64,000 nucleotides of DNA from Aquilaria yunnanensis (GCA_039654915.1 CM077594.1:102066893-102130892); one strand, 5' to 3'; positions 10,451 to 24,710 are shown, counted from the stretch's first letter. Numbers and translations: made by a program. The notes: generated from the sequence alone by a model not told the origin.

Positions 10451-13400
10451 AAAACATATGCTCCCAAACCTAATTTAAATTGTCCAATAATAACTTATGA
10501 AACCTGTAATTTAAATGGTATGACAATTATATATCGTATAGTAATTTTAATTTTTTTAATAATTTTCATAAATAATAAACATTTCAAAATTATCAACTTT
10601 TTTTCTCTATAAATTTCTTTATAAATGCATTTTCTCTTTGAAAATGCAAATCATCTATTTTTAAAATGCCAATTTTGTGAAAAAAAAACATCTAAAAATT
10701 TAAAATTACTAAAATATAGTCACTAGATAATTTAAACTAACGTTTTAGACATTTTTGCTGAACAACATAAAATAATAACAGAATTATGTGTACATTTTTT
10801 AAAATAAAGATGGTGAATGTGAATTTTGTCAAGCCACTTCTGTAATTTTTTACATGTTTTATAAAATCTGTAAGAACGGATGTGATGTTAGTAACAATTT
10901 TTTAACCTGCTACAGTGTTTCATTTTTTGTGTTTTATACTTCTAGCCCATAAGGAGTCCAAGGCAAAAGAAAAAAAAAACAACAAAAAAGTGGGTGACTT
11001 ACGCAATATGTCCCCTTTTTGTGCATGGTGATATCATATGGTCCTCAAACTTTTAAATCATACTTTCTTTTGCATGCTCTTTCCCAATAAACACAAAAGT
11101 CCTAAACTTTTGGTTTTTACTTTTTAGGCGCTCAAACTTTTATCAGTATACTCAAGGCCCCAATTTGTGCTAAAATCTCAAATCCACTACATGGGTCTTA
11201 TACCTATATTTTCAACTTATCAAATTGATTACCAATAATTTTGAAATGTTTCAATTTTTTAAATATTCAAATTGACCATAACTTAGTTTTTGAACTCATA
11301 GTTTTTTAAATATTCTTCTTTATAAATATAATCGGTATTAAAAAAAACTTATATTTTTTTTAATTGACCTGCAATAAAAAATGTGTCTCGCATGCTAGTT
11401 TGTCTCAAAACTCTCAAGTGGTTTTGTTTTAATAATGTCTTGCAGGATAGTTTTTAAGAGATTAGATAGGTTTGGTAAGTTCAACAAAGAAATCTTCAAA
11501 CCAAGCTAGTTTGATTACGTAGGATGTATGATGCATAATTTTTTTTTTCCACGGGCATGATCGAATAAAATATAAAGCCAAAAAAAATTTTGTTATGTGC
11601 ATCTAACTAGCGATTGGAAGATCATATATTGAATTAATCAAATGAATGGTACATTTATACTCTCTCCAGCCATATCTATTAAGTCATGCCGAAATTAAGA
11701 AATAGGAGAAAGTTTATATATTATTTTCATTTTTTACTTTAATTGTTTACACATAAATTGGAAAAGTTGGAAAAAGTAAATATAGAAAAGATAACTTGAA
11801 ATGTAGTATAGTAGTATATGATGAAGTAATTGTTTTTCTTGTGACCCACCGGCAACCCAATTGTCCCAGGGGTGCTAATAACCCTCTTTATGCAATCAAA
11901 CATCACTCGGCCAACGGTAAACTAGGAATGGCAGCCTGCCCAAGCCCAAGGTAAAATCGAGAGTATTCAAGGCGAAATTGGTCCTTAACCGAGAGCATTT
12001 CGTGCATAACAAGTCAAATTAAATATACCTCAATAGTAGAGTCTAAGCATCAATTCTCAACTTCAAGTAGTGTGAAGCACTAAGCCACATCACTAACACT
12101 GTACTTATACACAACTTCCTAATTTGCTACCTCTTCAATAATGTCAATGTCACCAAAACATGGCCTATAAAATTTTCTAAAAAGAAAGTTTACGTTGCTC
12201 ATATAAAATGCAAAACAAGATAGTGATACATTTTATTTTTAATCTTATGACTGTAGGATGTCAGCAATTGGAGGAATCTCAAATTAGACGTGTATTTTAG
12301 TTGCAAATGTTAAGTACAGAAAGTCCTTTCCTTTAAATGCAATGAAGTATGACGAAGTGTAGATTAACATAATATCAACGTATTGTAAAATTGAAAGAGA
12401 ATCTAATAAGGTACCAAATGCAACAATTTCTCAAACCTGCATATTACTTTGCATATGTAGATATTAGGACCAAAATAACTTTTTTATCCTTCATGTTCAG
12501 AATAAACTAATAATTAGAAACGTCAACCCTATTGCCCCAAAACACAACCTCAATTTCCACATCACTATAATATTTGAAGTCAATATTCATTACATTCGTT
12601 AGAAAAAAAATGTTAATAATTAAAGTATCTTAGCAAATTGACTTAATTTTGATTCCTTAAGTAAAGAGTACACCTACAAGTGACAAGACTACCTTTAATC
12701 TGTTGAGAAGTCACAAGGCCAAATTTTCAAATTTTTCCTATGACATTTAATTATTTGATCCATGGCACATAATAAAAATGTTTCAAACAAAAAAAAGTAT
12801 GTATTAGCCTTGTAAGTTATATATAATCTGTTGAGAAGTCACAAGGCCCTCCCCACTAGCAAAGCTGGTATATATTGCCGGCCTGGGCCTTAACCGAGAT
12901 GACACTATCCCATAAAGTGCAAGCTGAAAGAAAGCGGATAGGGAGTCAACTTCATAATCTCCATCTAGAGAAAGCAATGCCTCAACTTGCCCATTTACCG
13001 AATCACGTAGCAGGTTCGATACTCCTCCCCTCACATGTAATTGCACTGAGAAAGTACTAGTTAAGGAAGCAATTCGAAAAATAGGTTTAATAGAATGAGA
13101 ACCATTAAATCTGAACTCTAATACCATATTAATTAAACATGCATGCAATTTAAAATTAATCAACGCGTAACAAACATATACAAACGTTTCACTATAATAC
13201 ATAACCGAAAGAAGCTTCTTTTCAAAACTAGCAATCTGGATTCAGTAGAGATGTTCATCGTCACATCTCTTGAATTTGTTGTACATGTTAAACTCTTTTG
13301 TTCTTTATCAGGAAAACAGGGAAAGGTATTGAGTTTGTATATTTATGTTCAACAACTTCATTAATGTACAAGAGAAGAGGATTGAATTGAGGAGACTTCC

Positions 13401-13704
13401 ATACAACTAAATATTATATATATACTTAAAATATTTATGCTTCCGTAAGCTAGCCGGTTGCATGAAGGCAAAAACTAACTTGTCTACGTGTCTGAGCTTA
13501 TGAGTAAATATTCGAAAGTAAACAAATTAAAAAGTTGGAAGAAGCGGTCTACTAGTGGTATAAATTAATTATCCAAATGGCCAAACCTTTGTTCCTGTCA
13601 GCCATATGTTTAAACTAATACCCTGTAGATCCGTTAAGCGAGCGATAAACGTATAATAGATGTGGGTTAATCGACGTCGTACGTGAATAATCTACTAGCA
13701 AGTT
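10451..13704. other. Intergenic region upstream of the peroxidase gene
   Basis: About 3.2 kb without a supportable gene. 10470-10745 resembles the interior of the foldback elements. 11036-11300 carries one arm-like block (CCTCAAACTTTTAAATC, AGTCCTAAACTTTTGG) without a clear partner. CTGTTGAGAAGTCACAAGGCC occurs at 12700-12720 and again at 12830-12850, a direct repeat of unknown meaning. The 132-residue minus-strand frame at 12804-13202 shows no domain and is probably spurious. Confidence 0.4.
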
Positions 13705-14948
<1,244 letters not shown>

Positions 14949-16519
14949 ATTTGATCATTAATTCATAAGATTAAGATATATGTCTTATTTCATCGTTGAC
15001 TGTCTCTTTTTGGGTTTCATATCACAAATATTGTGAGTGGAATATTGTTAATTTCTACTATATATATATAGTTGCAGCCTCAAAAATGTAACCAGTAATA
15101 ATATCAATTGGGTGTGTGCTATTATACTATTTGCGTATTAAAGGTAGAAAAGAGAAATTGAATTTCTCTTTTTGACTTTTCTGAGTAATTTGATAGTAGC
15201 ATTAGATTTTTAAAAGTCATGTCAAAAGTTGTGAGAAACTTTCTTAAATTTTGTTAAGAGGAGGAGAATAAAAACATTAAGGCTGCTATCAACCTTAAGA
15301 AAAAGATGAAGGGTGACATGAAGCACAAATAAGAATCACCAAAAAGAAAACATAATTAACCTCCGTCTTAAACATCATATACTATGGCCTCCTCAAATTA
15401 TTTGGTTCTTATTTTTCTATAAAAGTCTTAAAATACTTTATTCTCCTTTCATAAAAAGTTAAACAAAAAATACTATTCGTAACTTGTCTTATATGCAAAA
15501 AAAATAAAAGTGGACATTTCTAAAGTTACCTGAAAAATTAGAGAGACCAGCTAAAATTCCAAAGGAAGAGACTAGAGAGTATGATAGTACCAGTCGAAAA
15601 CAGGGAACCTGTGCCCGGAAAGATTATTGTGCTTTATGAGTTTTAGGTAGGCCGCTCAAATTTGCTAGATGCTTTATTTTGGAGGGGCTCATATGCCTCG
15701 AGTTTAGAGGGAACAGGTCTGTTTGTGTTAAGTTGTATGTAGTGTGGGCCTGTGGCCCAGAATTTTGCGTGGCTCATGAGGCATGCAAAGATTAAAGAGC
15801 TCGAGCCTAACTTAGAGTATGGCTGGTGAGAAATGGGCAAGCATACCAAATAGTTATATGCGGTGGATCATGGATGGTCTTTTTTGCAAGTTACAGGAAA
15901 TCCCTCTTCTAATCTTCTTAATAAACTAGTTTATATACATAGTATTGTCACGGGATTTAAGAAAAGCCAAGTCAAAAAAATCAATAATTTCTTAACATTA
16001 TTGAAATTCTTGTAAAACCTTAGAACTGTAAAATAAGGAATTATAAATGTAAGTTCATGATGTCTAAAGTCATGTCAATTTATACAAAAGTACTTAATAA
16101 TATATTGTAAAGTTTTGTTAATACATTACAATGCTAGTTATGCAATTAAGTTGATGATTGCTCAATGACAATCAAGAGATGATCATAATTAATCTTTATC
16201 GAGTTTGAATTGGCTAGGTTGATAGAGCAACAATAACAAATAGAAGTTTCATATCAGAATATACTTAATTTCATCATAAAAACACTAAACTATATTGTAC
16301 CCGCCAAGAGAGTGAAGATTAGGTGTAGTCATTAAGGAAGAATGTGTTAAATGATAAATGGGATGATGTTGGAATTCTAACATGTAAATTCATGTTCAAA
16401 TCTAATAAATCTAGAAGCACACATATTTTTAGCAATAGATACTAATTTATATATACGTACAGTATTTTTTCAATCTGTATCTTCTAATATGATAATATGA
16501 TGACAAGAGAACAAAAAAA
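14949..16519. other. Peroxidase 3' flank and intergenic region
   Basis: AT-rich with no supportable gene. The peroxidase transcript probably ends within the first few hundred bases; AATAATATCAAT at about 15095 is a possible polyadenylation context. The 68-residue frame at 15643-15849 (minus) has no recognisable motif. Confidence 0.35.
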
Positions 16520-16880
16520 TTTAGAATAAAAAATACTATAATAATCGACAAAAATATAATTCAATGCAGTAAGCATTTTATGATTAAAAATAAATTAGGG
16601 CATGATATGCATATAATTATCACCAAAAAATGTAATTAAAGATTTTTGAAAAATACAAAACTTTCATTATGTAATGGTTTATTAACATTAAGCTAAGCTT
16701 ACTTAACCTAGGACTCAACTCTGCCCAGCTCAAGGTCAAACTTAGCTTGGGCTTCACCTAAGGCCGAGCTCATATCGTGATTTTGTCAATTGGTCTAGAG
16801 CTCTTCCTTCATCGACCCATGTTCGATCAAGTTGAGCCTAGTTAGAATTGATTTGGCTAATATCACATCTCTAATTTGGC
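16520..16880 (+). repeat. Direct repeat, copy 1, flanking a hAT-like element
   Basis: The text from TTTAGAATAAAAAATACTATAATAATCG through CTTTCATTATGTAATGGTTTATTAACAT to CCTAAGGCCGAGCTC recurs in the same orientation and order at 18228-18530 with many substitutions and small indels. It is an old duplication of about 300-350 bases that brackets the 16928-18182 element. Confidence 0.65.
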
Positions 16881-16927
16881 CTACCTATAAATCAATATAG
16901 CCATATTTTATCTATGACCCTTGCCTA

Positions 16928-18182
16928 CAGATGTAAGTTCATGTTGTAGGGTCAAGTTTGGGTTAAAACCTGATTTTTACAGGCCATCACAAACTCGATT
17001 AACTTTAACCCTAACTCGACCCTATTTTTGTATAACCCAAACCAACCCTAACCTGATTAGAGTCGGGTTAGGATCAGGTTGACCCAAACTTCTGAAGCAA
17101 GCCGACACTGAGTTCTTGCTGTTCATCTACCAACTCCTCATTCCCTTATTACAATCACCCGCAGAACAAAAATCTCCATTTCCATCGGCTGAAGTGTTTC
17201 AAGTTGCAAAATCTATGGGCCTCTAACAAATTGGGCTAATAGTAGTCTCAACAAATTTGGGTTGGGCTAGTAATCGTTTCAGTTGGGACTTGAGAAAGAA
17301 GTAGAACCACGCTTAAGAATCTTCTGATCTGAGAGATCACAAAATGTCAAAATCAATGGACACCAACTTCTCCCTCCGTCTCCGATATTTTGCTTTCAAT
17401 TCGCTCAGAAGAACTGCTGCTATAGCTACTAATAGAGAAGAAACACAAATCACATGATTCTGAATCTTTAAAACAGTAAATTCCATCCCACTTGTCTAAA
17501 AAAGAAATCAAATAATAGGATTTATCCTCGGCAGGCCGCAAAATGAAGACCTTCAACTGCTTCAACGAGCTCCAGAAATGATGGCAACGACGGCAAGAGC
17601 GGTGAGTCGGTGACTGTGACTCTACGATGAGAGGGCGGTGGTCAGTGGGATCGATGGAGGCGGGATGGCCTCACAGCGCAAATGGCGCTTTGTTCTGCGC
17701 TGTCGCTGCCGTTTGGTCTGGGGAGTTTTGCACTGCCGGCGTGCTGCTACAGTTTCGTCTGGGGGGGAGTGGTTCGACTGGAGTTTGGAGGTCGCCGAAT
17801 CGGGACAAGATCAGGAAGTCAGGAATGAAGAACAATTGAAGATGAGCAGACTAGAGCAGAGGGCAGCTAGGGCTTCGGTTAAATTAGTAAAATAGGGATT
17901 TGGTTGTTGGGCTGGCATTTTGGGTTTCAAAAATGGAATTACTGCGGGTTGGGCTTTGCCTATCATATATGAGTAATGACCTAATGGGCCTAACCCATAA
18001 GTATGCATAAAATAAGGGTCAGGTCGGATATTTTCGGTTCAAATCCAACCCCAACCGATTTTTCAAGTTCCAGAAACAGATTAGATTAGGTCAACCCGAA
18101 CACATGATTTTCCTTTTTATAACCCGACCCTAACCCTAAAATTAGTGTCGGGTTCGGGTTTAAGGGCATCACTTACACCCCT
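16928..18182. mobile_element. Probable non-autonomous hAT-like element
   Basis: The ends form a short imperfect inverted repeat: left TACAGATGTAAGTTCATG, right (complement) TAGGGGTGTAAGTGATGCC. The TAGGGGTGTAA form is common in plant hAT MITEs. Flanks CCCTTGCC and TCCTTACC could be a decayed 8-bp target duplication. Subterminal regions are rich in GGGTCGGGTT and AACCCTAACCC-type words on both sides. No transposase frame was found; the interior 17350-17900 has only short unrecognised frames. Confidence 0.45.
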
Positions 18183-18227
18183 ATCCTTACCAGATTGTGT
18201 CACCCAACATTGCCACTTTAATAATAA

Positions 18228-18530
18228 AAAATTTAGAATAAAAAATACTGTAATAATAGATAAGAATATAATTCAACATGGTAAACATTTAATAATTGAA
18301 AATAATTGTATCTATGTCATATATAATTATCACAAAAATAAATGACAAAACTTTCATTATGTATTAGTTTATTAACATCAGGGCAAATTTGTTAGTCTAG
18401 GACCCGACTCTGCTTAACTTAAGGTCAAGTGTAACTTAGGCTCACCCAAGGTCAAGCCCATCCTATGATTGTTTTAGTTGGTTTAGGCGTTTCTAACTCA
18501 AGCAGCCTATAAACCACTATAGTCGTACTT
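18228..18530 (+). repeat. Direct repeat, copy 2, flanking a hAT-like element
   Basis: Second copy of the 16520-16880 repeat, same orientation, with shared blocks TTTAGAATAAAAAATACT, CATTATGTA(A/T)TGGTTTATT and AAGGTCAAG. It contains no coding sequence. Confidence 0.65.
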
Positions 18531-18702
18531 TTTCCAGACATCAGGCTATGTAATTTCCATGCGTAGCATTGATGTATAATAATGGGTAAGGAAATATTTT
18601 CATGCCATTTATCTCCTTAAATAATATAACTTAATGTGAATGACATAAACTCTTGAAAAAGGTCTGTAAAGTGATAGATATTCCATCATTCACTATGATA
18701 TA

Positions 18703-19168
18703 CTCCTTCCGTACTATATTCTTTGATACATTTCATTTTTTTTTTCACTTATGTTTGATTTAAATTTATTCATATTATTATTTGGTTTAAAAAATATACT
18801 CCTTCCGTCCAATAAATTTTGATACATTTGACTTTTTGTTGTATTTTGACTCAATTTTATTCATATTATTGTTTGTTAAAAAAAATCAAAAAAAATATAT
18901 TTAGAAACTACATATCTTGAATTATCATTCATATACAAAGATTTTGTATTTATATATTAAAATGTTGAAAATAAAAAATCATAGATTAATTCCCAAAAAC
19001 AAATGGAGCAAAATTTTTGGGACGGAGAGAGTATTTAGAAACTATAGGCCTTCATTTATCATTTATATATAAAAAATTTTCATTTATATAATAAAATGTT
19101 AAAGATACAAAAATTAAATTTTAATTGTTGTGAATAGTAAATGTTACTAAGAACTTGGGACAAAGGGG
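18703..19168. mobile_element. Stowaway-type MITE, outer copy (interrupted)
   Basis: Begins CTCCTTCCGTACTATATT after TA (18701-18702) and ends ACTTGGGACAAAGGGG before TA (19169-19170). This is the TIR and TA duplication pattern of Stowaway/Tc1-mariner MITEs. It is split by a second member of the same family at 18799-19031. The halves read continuously across the insertion (TTTAAAAAATA ... TATTTAGAAACTATAGG). Confidence 0.7.
18799..19031. mobile_element. Stowaway-type MITE, inner copy (233 bp)
   Basis: TIRs CTCCTTCCGTCC and (complement of the right end) CTCTCTCCGTCCC are flanked by TA at 18797-18798 and 19032-19033. It is complete and less diverged at its ends than the outer copy, so it is the younger insertion. 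No coding capacity. Confidence 0.8.
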
Positions 19169-20087
19169 TATAATAATTTAGAACAAATAATAACAAAAAA
19201 ATCCAAAGAAACTTATATTATATATAAAAAAAAAGTCATCTATATTTTACTATTGTGAAATTCAAGAAAAAGTTATGACCATAAAAATTCTAATGGGTGC
19301 TTGAGCTTAGATAAAACTCGATTAAGTAATTTAAAGCTCTCAATGCCATAAAAAAATAACCCGACTTGTATATAATTAGACACTCAATCACTTAGATAAA
19401 TAAGTTAAGTCTAACCTAACAGAATACTAAAAATCTAGTTTACCAAAAGCAACCTAAATCAAAGTAATTAAATATATGAATAATGATGATAACTAATAAA
19501 AACATGTTCATTTGAATTTAAGGTAAATAAAATTATTTTTATGAGTTCGTACTAAGTAACAAAAAGGCTTGGGCCAAAATGGGCCGATGGTATTGAGTTT
19601 GATCAACAACATAATAGACTGTACTCAGAATTGTTGTTGTTATACTGTGATGCTAGTAAATTGAATTGGGCCCGAATTGGGCAAAAAATAACCTTTATAT
19701 ATGCAATGTTTTGAATTAGTCCAATCTTCCCAAAAATACAGTTACAAATTAATTAAAAGCTAGTTGCTTTGATATTGTTAGTTAGAATAATGATCATGAG
19801 TGAAAAAAAAAAAGCACATTTTTTCAGGTGTTCATGAAAATATTTTTGTGAGTTTCTGTTAATTTTAAGGGAAAAAAATTAAAGGCTTGGTCATGAAATG
19901 GGCCTATTATTTTTGTTTGATTTGGCAACATATTGTTAAGGGTGTGTAAAGATATCTATAATTGGGCTGATCATTATATTACTATTATCGATAGTCTTTT
20001 TTTAAAAAAAATTAACTCTACATTGCAAAGAGAATATAAAATATTTTCTAGAAAAATATTAAAAACAAAGTCTATAATGACCTAAGT
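19169..20087. other. Intergenic region
   Basis: AT-rich sequence; I see no gene, RNA gene or defined repeat in it. Confidence 0.4.
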
Positions 20088-20565
20088 CTAGAACAGGCTA
20101 ACAGAATACCTACTCACACCACATGAACTATCATTTGGAAAATGATAAGCGTTAGGTGTTTTGATTCTGGTTTTGGAGCCTATATATTCACATAAAACTT
20201 TACATATTTCTTCCATGTGGGATATAAGGATATTACAAGCTCCCTATTTATGCACCCAATATCCTCATTGGAGTTACTCGAATTACTTGGTCTCTTAGAC
20301 TGGCAATCTCTCTAATTGGATTACCTGATTGTTTGCCAACTTGTCTAATCCAAAATCAGCTCGTAAATGATGCATATGCACATCCAGTATGCCACATCAT
20401 CACAGTCCCGGGTCAGCTCTAATACTATCTATAATGGCCCAAACCCAAAACCGGTCAACAGAACACTTGCTTATATCATATGGGCTATTCTCTGAAAAAT
20501 GATAAGTACTAGGTGTTTATGTTTTGGATTTAGAGTCTATATATACACATAAGACTTCCCACATT
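20088..20565 (+). repeat. Pair of ~115-bp direct repeats
   Basis: About 20094-20205 and 20450-20560 share GGTCAACAGAA/GGCTAACAGAA, TGAAAAATGATAAG(C/T), TAGGTGTTT, TTTGGA(G/T)(C/T)(C/T)TATATAT and CACATAA(A/G)ACTT in the same order. They could be the LTR remnants of a small retroelement; the sequence between them (TCCCGGGTCAGCTCTAATACTATC) resembles retroelement leader text. No protein frame was found. Confidence 0.4.
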
Positions 20566-20814
20566 TTTGCAGAGAGAGAGGAGAGGGTGAGACACAAAAG
20601 CGAGGAGATTGAGAGGCAGCAAAAAACGGCAGAGATGGGGGAATGGAAATAGAGAAGGGTAGTTAGGGTTTTTATATAGCTAGGTTAGGGTTTTAGGATT
20701 TTGGGCTTTTGGGACTTTTAATGTATGTATCATATTATATTAATGTATCATATATGTATCATTAATATAATGTATCTTCTATATTATAATATGTACTGTA
20801 AAATACAATGTATC

Positions 20815-20849
20815 ATGTGTGTGTGTGTGTGTGATACATTATATTATTA

Positions 20850-20889
<40 letters not shown>

Positions 20890-21158
20890 GCGTATGATAA
20901 TGCATATTTTAAATTAAAATTATTATTTGTAAAAAATATTTTAAAAAATGTTAATTTACTTTCTTAAATTTTAAAACTATACTTTGTAAGATATATAATT
21001 TCATATATGATTATTATATGACATATTTTAAATATATTATTATATTTTTAATAATAACAATAATAGTAAGTATTATATTTAAAACTATACATATTATTAT
21101 TCTAATAAAAAATATATAAATATGATACATATGATACATTAATTAAGGCATGTATGCG

Positions 21159-21192
<34 letters not shown>
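20815..21192. repeat. Microsatellite cluster (GT, TTA, AT)
   Basis: (GT)n at about 20815-20833, (TTA)n at about 20843-20889 and (AT)n at about 21160-21190. The open frame at 20725-20967 is an artefact of these repeats. Confidence 0.8.
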
Positions 21193-21193
<1 letters not shown>

Positions 21194-21262
21194 ATAAGTA
21201 AAGTATATATTCTTATATTTATATTATTATTATTATTAAAAATATAATAATACATATTTATA

Positions 21263-21465
21263 ATTATCAACGCGTCAATGCATTGGTAATTTACCCGTTA
21301 GAAAATAGTTGATTTACTAACATGTTGGACCATTGGTAAATTACCAATGCATCAGCGCGTTAGTAAATTTCAATTTTTTTTACCAACGTTCTAACACATT
21401 AAAAACTACCAACACATAGGCCGTTGGTAATTTGCCGATTGGAAAAATTAGTTTTTTTAGTAGTG
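21263..21465. mobile_element. One end of a second CACTA-like element
   Basis: The block ends in TTTTTTTAGTAGTG, the inverse of CACTACTAAAAAAA, a CACTA-superfamily terminus. Inside it the word CGTTGGTAA / TTACCAA(T/C)G recurs in both orientations about seven times, like subterminal transposase-binding repeats. No matching opposite end was found in the window, so this is probably a truncated remnant. Confidence 0.5.
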
Positions 21466-22353
21466 TGTTTAAATATGTTGGGTAACCATTAACTCAAATT
21501 TAAGTGTGTAATTTTGGGTGTAATTTGAATTTTCTATAGTAGTATTCCTTTTCTGAAATGGTTAACTGAAAAGGTTTCAATAATTGTTGACCAAGGCATA
21601 CGCTAAACAAATGATAATTTTGGCCATACTTTGAATTTTGGCTGTAATCATGATTTCGTTTATTCACATTCCTTTTTCAATTCGTTTAACCAAAATAGTT
21701 TCTAAATTATTCCCTTTTTGCACTCTTAATTACCTCAATCAAAGTTGTTGACCGATCATGAGGGTGAAATGGTTTGTTTCACTAAATAATTTGTTTTATT
21801 GCTCAATTCATTTACTGATAGTTTTATTCATTTAATTTAATAGACTTTTACATTCTTGCTATTTATCAATCCCACTAATTGGTCATGCTTCTATATTAAA
21901 TTTGAAACTCAAGTTTCAGAATTGAAGGACTAAATTAAAGGGTGAAATTGGTTAATTAATTTGAATGATGATTTGTCAAATGTATTCCTTTCCTATTTTG
22001 TGTAAACAAATGCATGGTTTCCAATTTATGTAAGCATAATTAATAATTAACGGTGTTAAAGTTTTCATTAATTTTAATGAAGGATACTTTTGGATTTTCA
22101 CTTTTCATTCCATAATATGCAGTTCATTATTTCGTTAAAAAAAGGGAAAAAATGACCACATGTCAATTATTGAGGTTGTCAATTAAGAAAAAGACCAAAA
22201 TCTCTCTAGAGATTGCCTTGCCTTATATATAAATAATTAGATATGAGATTTTGGGTTACAAACATTCGCCAGGTTTACAAAGTTCCAGCTCCAATATTCA
22301 ACTTAAAATCATTTGGCGGTAAGATGTACAAATCTGATTATTGTAAAAAATTA
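21466..22353. other. Intergenic region
   Basis: AT-rich with no supportable gene. It ends in the left copy of the AAAAAATTA target duplication of foldback element C. Confidence 0.4.
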
Positions 22354-22807
22354 GGAAAAATTACAAAAACCCCCTGTGTTTGGTCTAACCTACAGTTTGC
22401 CCCTCTATTTTGACAAACCTACACTTTACCCCCTATATTTTTTACACTGCCTGATAACAACTTCTAAAATTATATGTAAACTATATGATAATAATTTTCT
22501 AGTAGTTTCAAGATTTTTCATATTTTTTTTACAGCCAACCGACCTTTAAATACTGATATATAATTACAGGTGGGAAAGTACATATACAGAAAGGAAAAAA
22601 TAATAATTTAAAATGTCTATTAACTATAAAAAAAATACTAAAAAGATTCAAATTACTGAAAGATGATTATCGTATAATTTAAATACAGTTTCAGAAGTTA
22701 TTATCCGGCAATGTAAAAAAATAAGGGGCAAAGTGTCGGTTTCTAAAAATAAAGGGAGCAAATTGTAGGTTAGACCAAACTATAGGGGGGTTTTTGTAAC
22801 TTTCCCT
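22354..22807. mobile_element. Mutator-like foldback element C (454 bp)
   Basis: Left end GGAAAAATTACAAAAACC; complement of right end AGGGAAAGTTACAAAAACC. Long inverted arms share TGGTCTAACCTACA(G/A)TTTGC and TTTGCCCC blocks. A perfect 9-bp duplication AAAAAATTA flanks it (22345-22353, 22808-22816). It is close in structure to element B, with no coding capacity. Confidence 0.8.
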
Positions 22808-22816
22808 AAAAAATTA

Positions 22817-23755
22817 TTAAAAAAACCATGTAACAATTCTTTCATCTTTAGTATTTTCAATGAACTCCAAGTATACAGATAGTAAAAGTTTCCTCAAATT
22901 GTAAATTGAGAAAAAAAGTTTCCTCCAATCCGGGTAGAAGGAAAATATTGTTTTTTTTTATTTTATGTTTTTTCTATTTTTTTCTATTCCACTCTATTCC
23001 CGAACAAAGAACGAATTTCTATTCATTCGGGGGTAAAAAAAAGAAGAAGAAGAAATTTTTGTGTAATGTCAAAACAAGGCCGCCGCGTAAGGGTAGTAAG
23101 AGTAGGGGCAGCAGCATTTATTTATTATGCACAAGATGAACCCTGCAGAAGAAAGGCCCACAAGAATTTACAGCCCACATGCATGGAATGGAGCTGGCAG
23201 AGCGAGTTAGTTACTGCCGACAAATTTAACTCTGAAACATAGTATACCTTGTCTCAGTCCAGACAACGTTAAGTATTGTGGTTTACATGGGTCATCAATT
23301 TCTCTGTTACTCCCACTCCCACCTTTCTGGTTGGTTACAAATCCTATATATGTCGCGTCGTGATCTTTTTAACTACAATTTTTAACAAATGGGAGTCGAC
23401 CCGAAAAAGAAAGAGAAGCCAGTCTTTATTCAAAACCCTCAACATGCGATGCGTGTAAGCAACCGTTGGTTTAGAAAGTAACACAACACTAGCAGCGAGT
23501 TGCTGAATTATTTGTTAGTTAAAGCACTTCATTTCATTCTGTGGATCGATCCGTTCACAACGCAATTTCACCAACCCACTGATTTGGAAAGTAATTGTCT
23601 TCAACTCTTCGACCGGCCGGTTACGTGTTTCAATTCCTTCAGAGTTCAGAAATTGATTCATCATCCTCACTCCCTCATGATGTCCTGTTCTTCGAATAAT
23701 GAGGTCAAGGTCTTTTATCAAATTACTCTGCAACCCACATTTTGTCCTTTTTGGA
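22817..23755. other. Intergenic region
   Basis: Contains A- and T-runs near 22955 and 23030 and no recognisable gene. The moderately GC block 23280-23700 gives frames on both strands (for example 23500-23859 + and 23515-23865 -) that are mirror artefacts with no conserved motif. Confidence 0.35.
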
Positions 23756-23759
23756 ACAT

Positions 23760-23791
23760 ACAAACATACATACATACATACATACACATAC

Positions 23792-23825
<34 letters not shown>

Positions 23826-23832
23826 GTATGTA
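23760..23832. repeat. Palindromic CATA/TA/TATG microsatellite
   Basis: (CATA)n, then (TA)n, then (TGTA)n form a nearly perfect inverted repeat of about 70 bases that can fold into one long hairpin. Confidence 0.85.
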
Positions 23833-24577
23833 TTTCTCTTGTCTATCAAAAAAGATTAATATCATAATTCTTTCTCTCGTTTCGAAAGTGCAATGTAACT
23901 AACACATGCCCGTTCCAGTAAAGTAATCTCGATTCAATTTATTATGACCTTAAATAGGAACAAAACTCGCTTACCAGAGATTTTTTCAACTTAAGACCTA
24001 CTGAAAAGAGAGCCGATTGGAATTGGTTTGGCATAATACCATTACTTTATTAGAGATTGAAATTTCAAATCTAATATTCGCAAAACAAAACGATTAATTA
24101 TCTCGAAAATTTGACCCTAATTATAGAACCTGGTCGATATAAATTAGTAAACAAATAGTGTGTTTGTGTGTGTTTATCTTCCTAACCCACCTAACCGAGC
24201 ATACAACTTTACTCGTCATGGAGACTAATTATATCTTTTTCTAATGAAACGTTTTGCAAACATGCATAAAATTTTAAGGTTTTCATACATACTTTTTTAA
24301 CTTTGATTTTCACAGCATTTCATTGCTGCAATTAATTAGTTCAACATTAGCGGTCAATTAGCCATTGACGGTGTCGAGAGGAGTGTCCATTTTCGCCTTT
24401 CCAATAACTTTGTTGATACTATTTATTAAGAATGGAAAAAATTTTAGCAAAAAAAAAAACACCTATATAAATTCGTAATTGGAAGTAACTATTTTTCCTC
24501 TCTGAATCGTCTCGCGATGAAAGAAGGATTTGATTCCAACACTTTCATTAACACATGATTTTCTGCCGCCAAAAAAA

Positions 24578-24710
<133 letters not shown>

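Noticed and set aside
12804..13202. 132-residue minus-strand ORF as a possible gene
   Set aside because: No recognisable domain, unclear start and flanks that look like repeat remnants; not enough to call.
17627..17895. GC-rich plus-strand frames of 70 and 85 residues
   Set aside because: Overlapping frames with no conserved motif inside a transposon-like element.
16960..18180. AACCCTAACCC-type words suggesting interstitial telomere repeats
   Set aside because: The words are irregular (GGGTCGGGTT, AACCCGACCC) and belong to the subterminal parts of a hAT-like element, not TTTAGGG tandem repeats.
23500..23865. Overlapping 119- and 116-residue frames on opposite strands
   Set aside because: Both run through the CATA/TATG palindrome and have no conserved motif.
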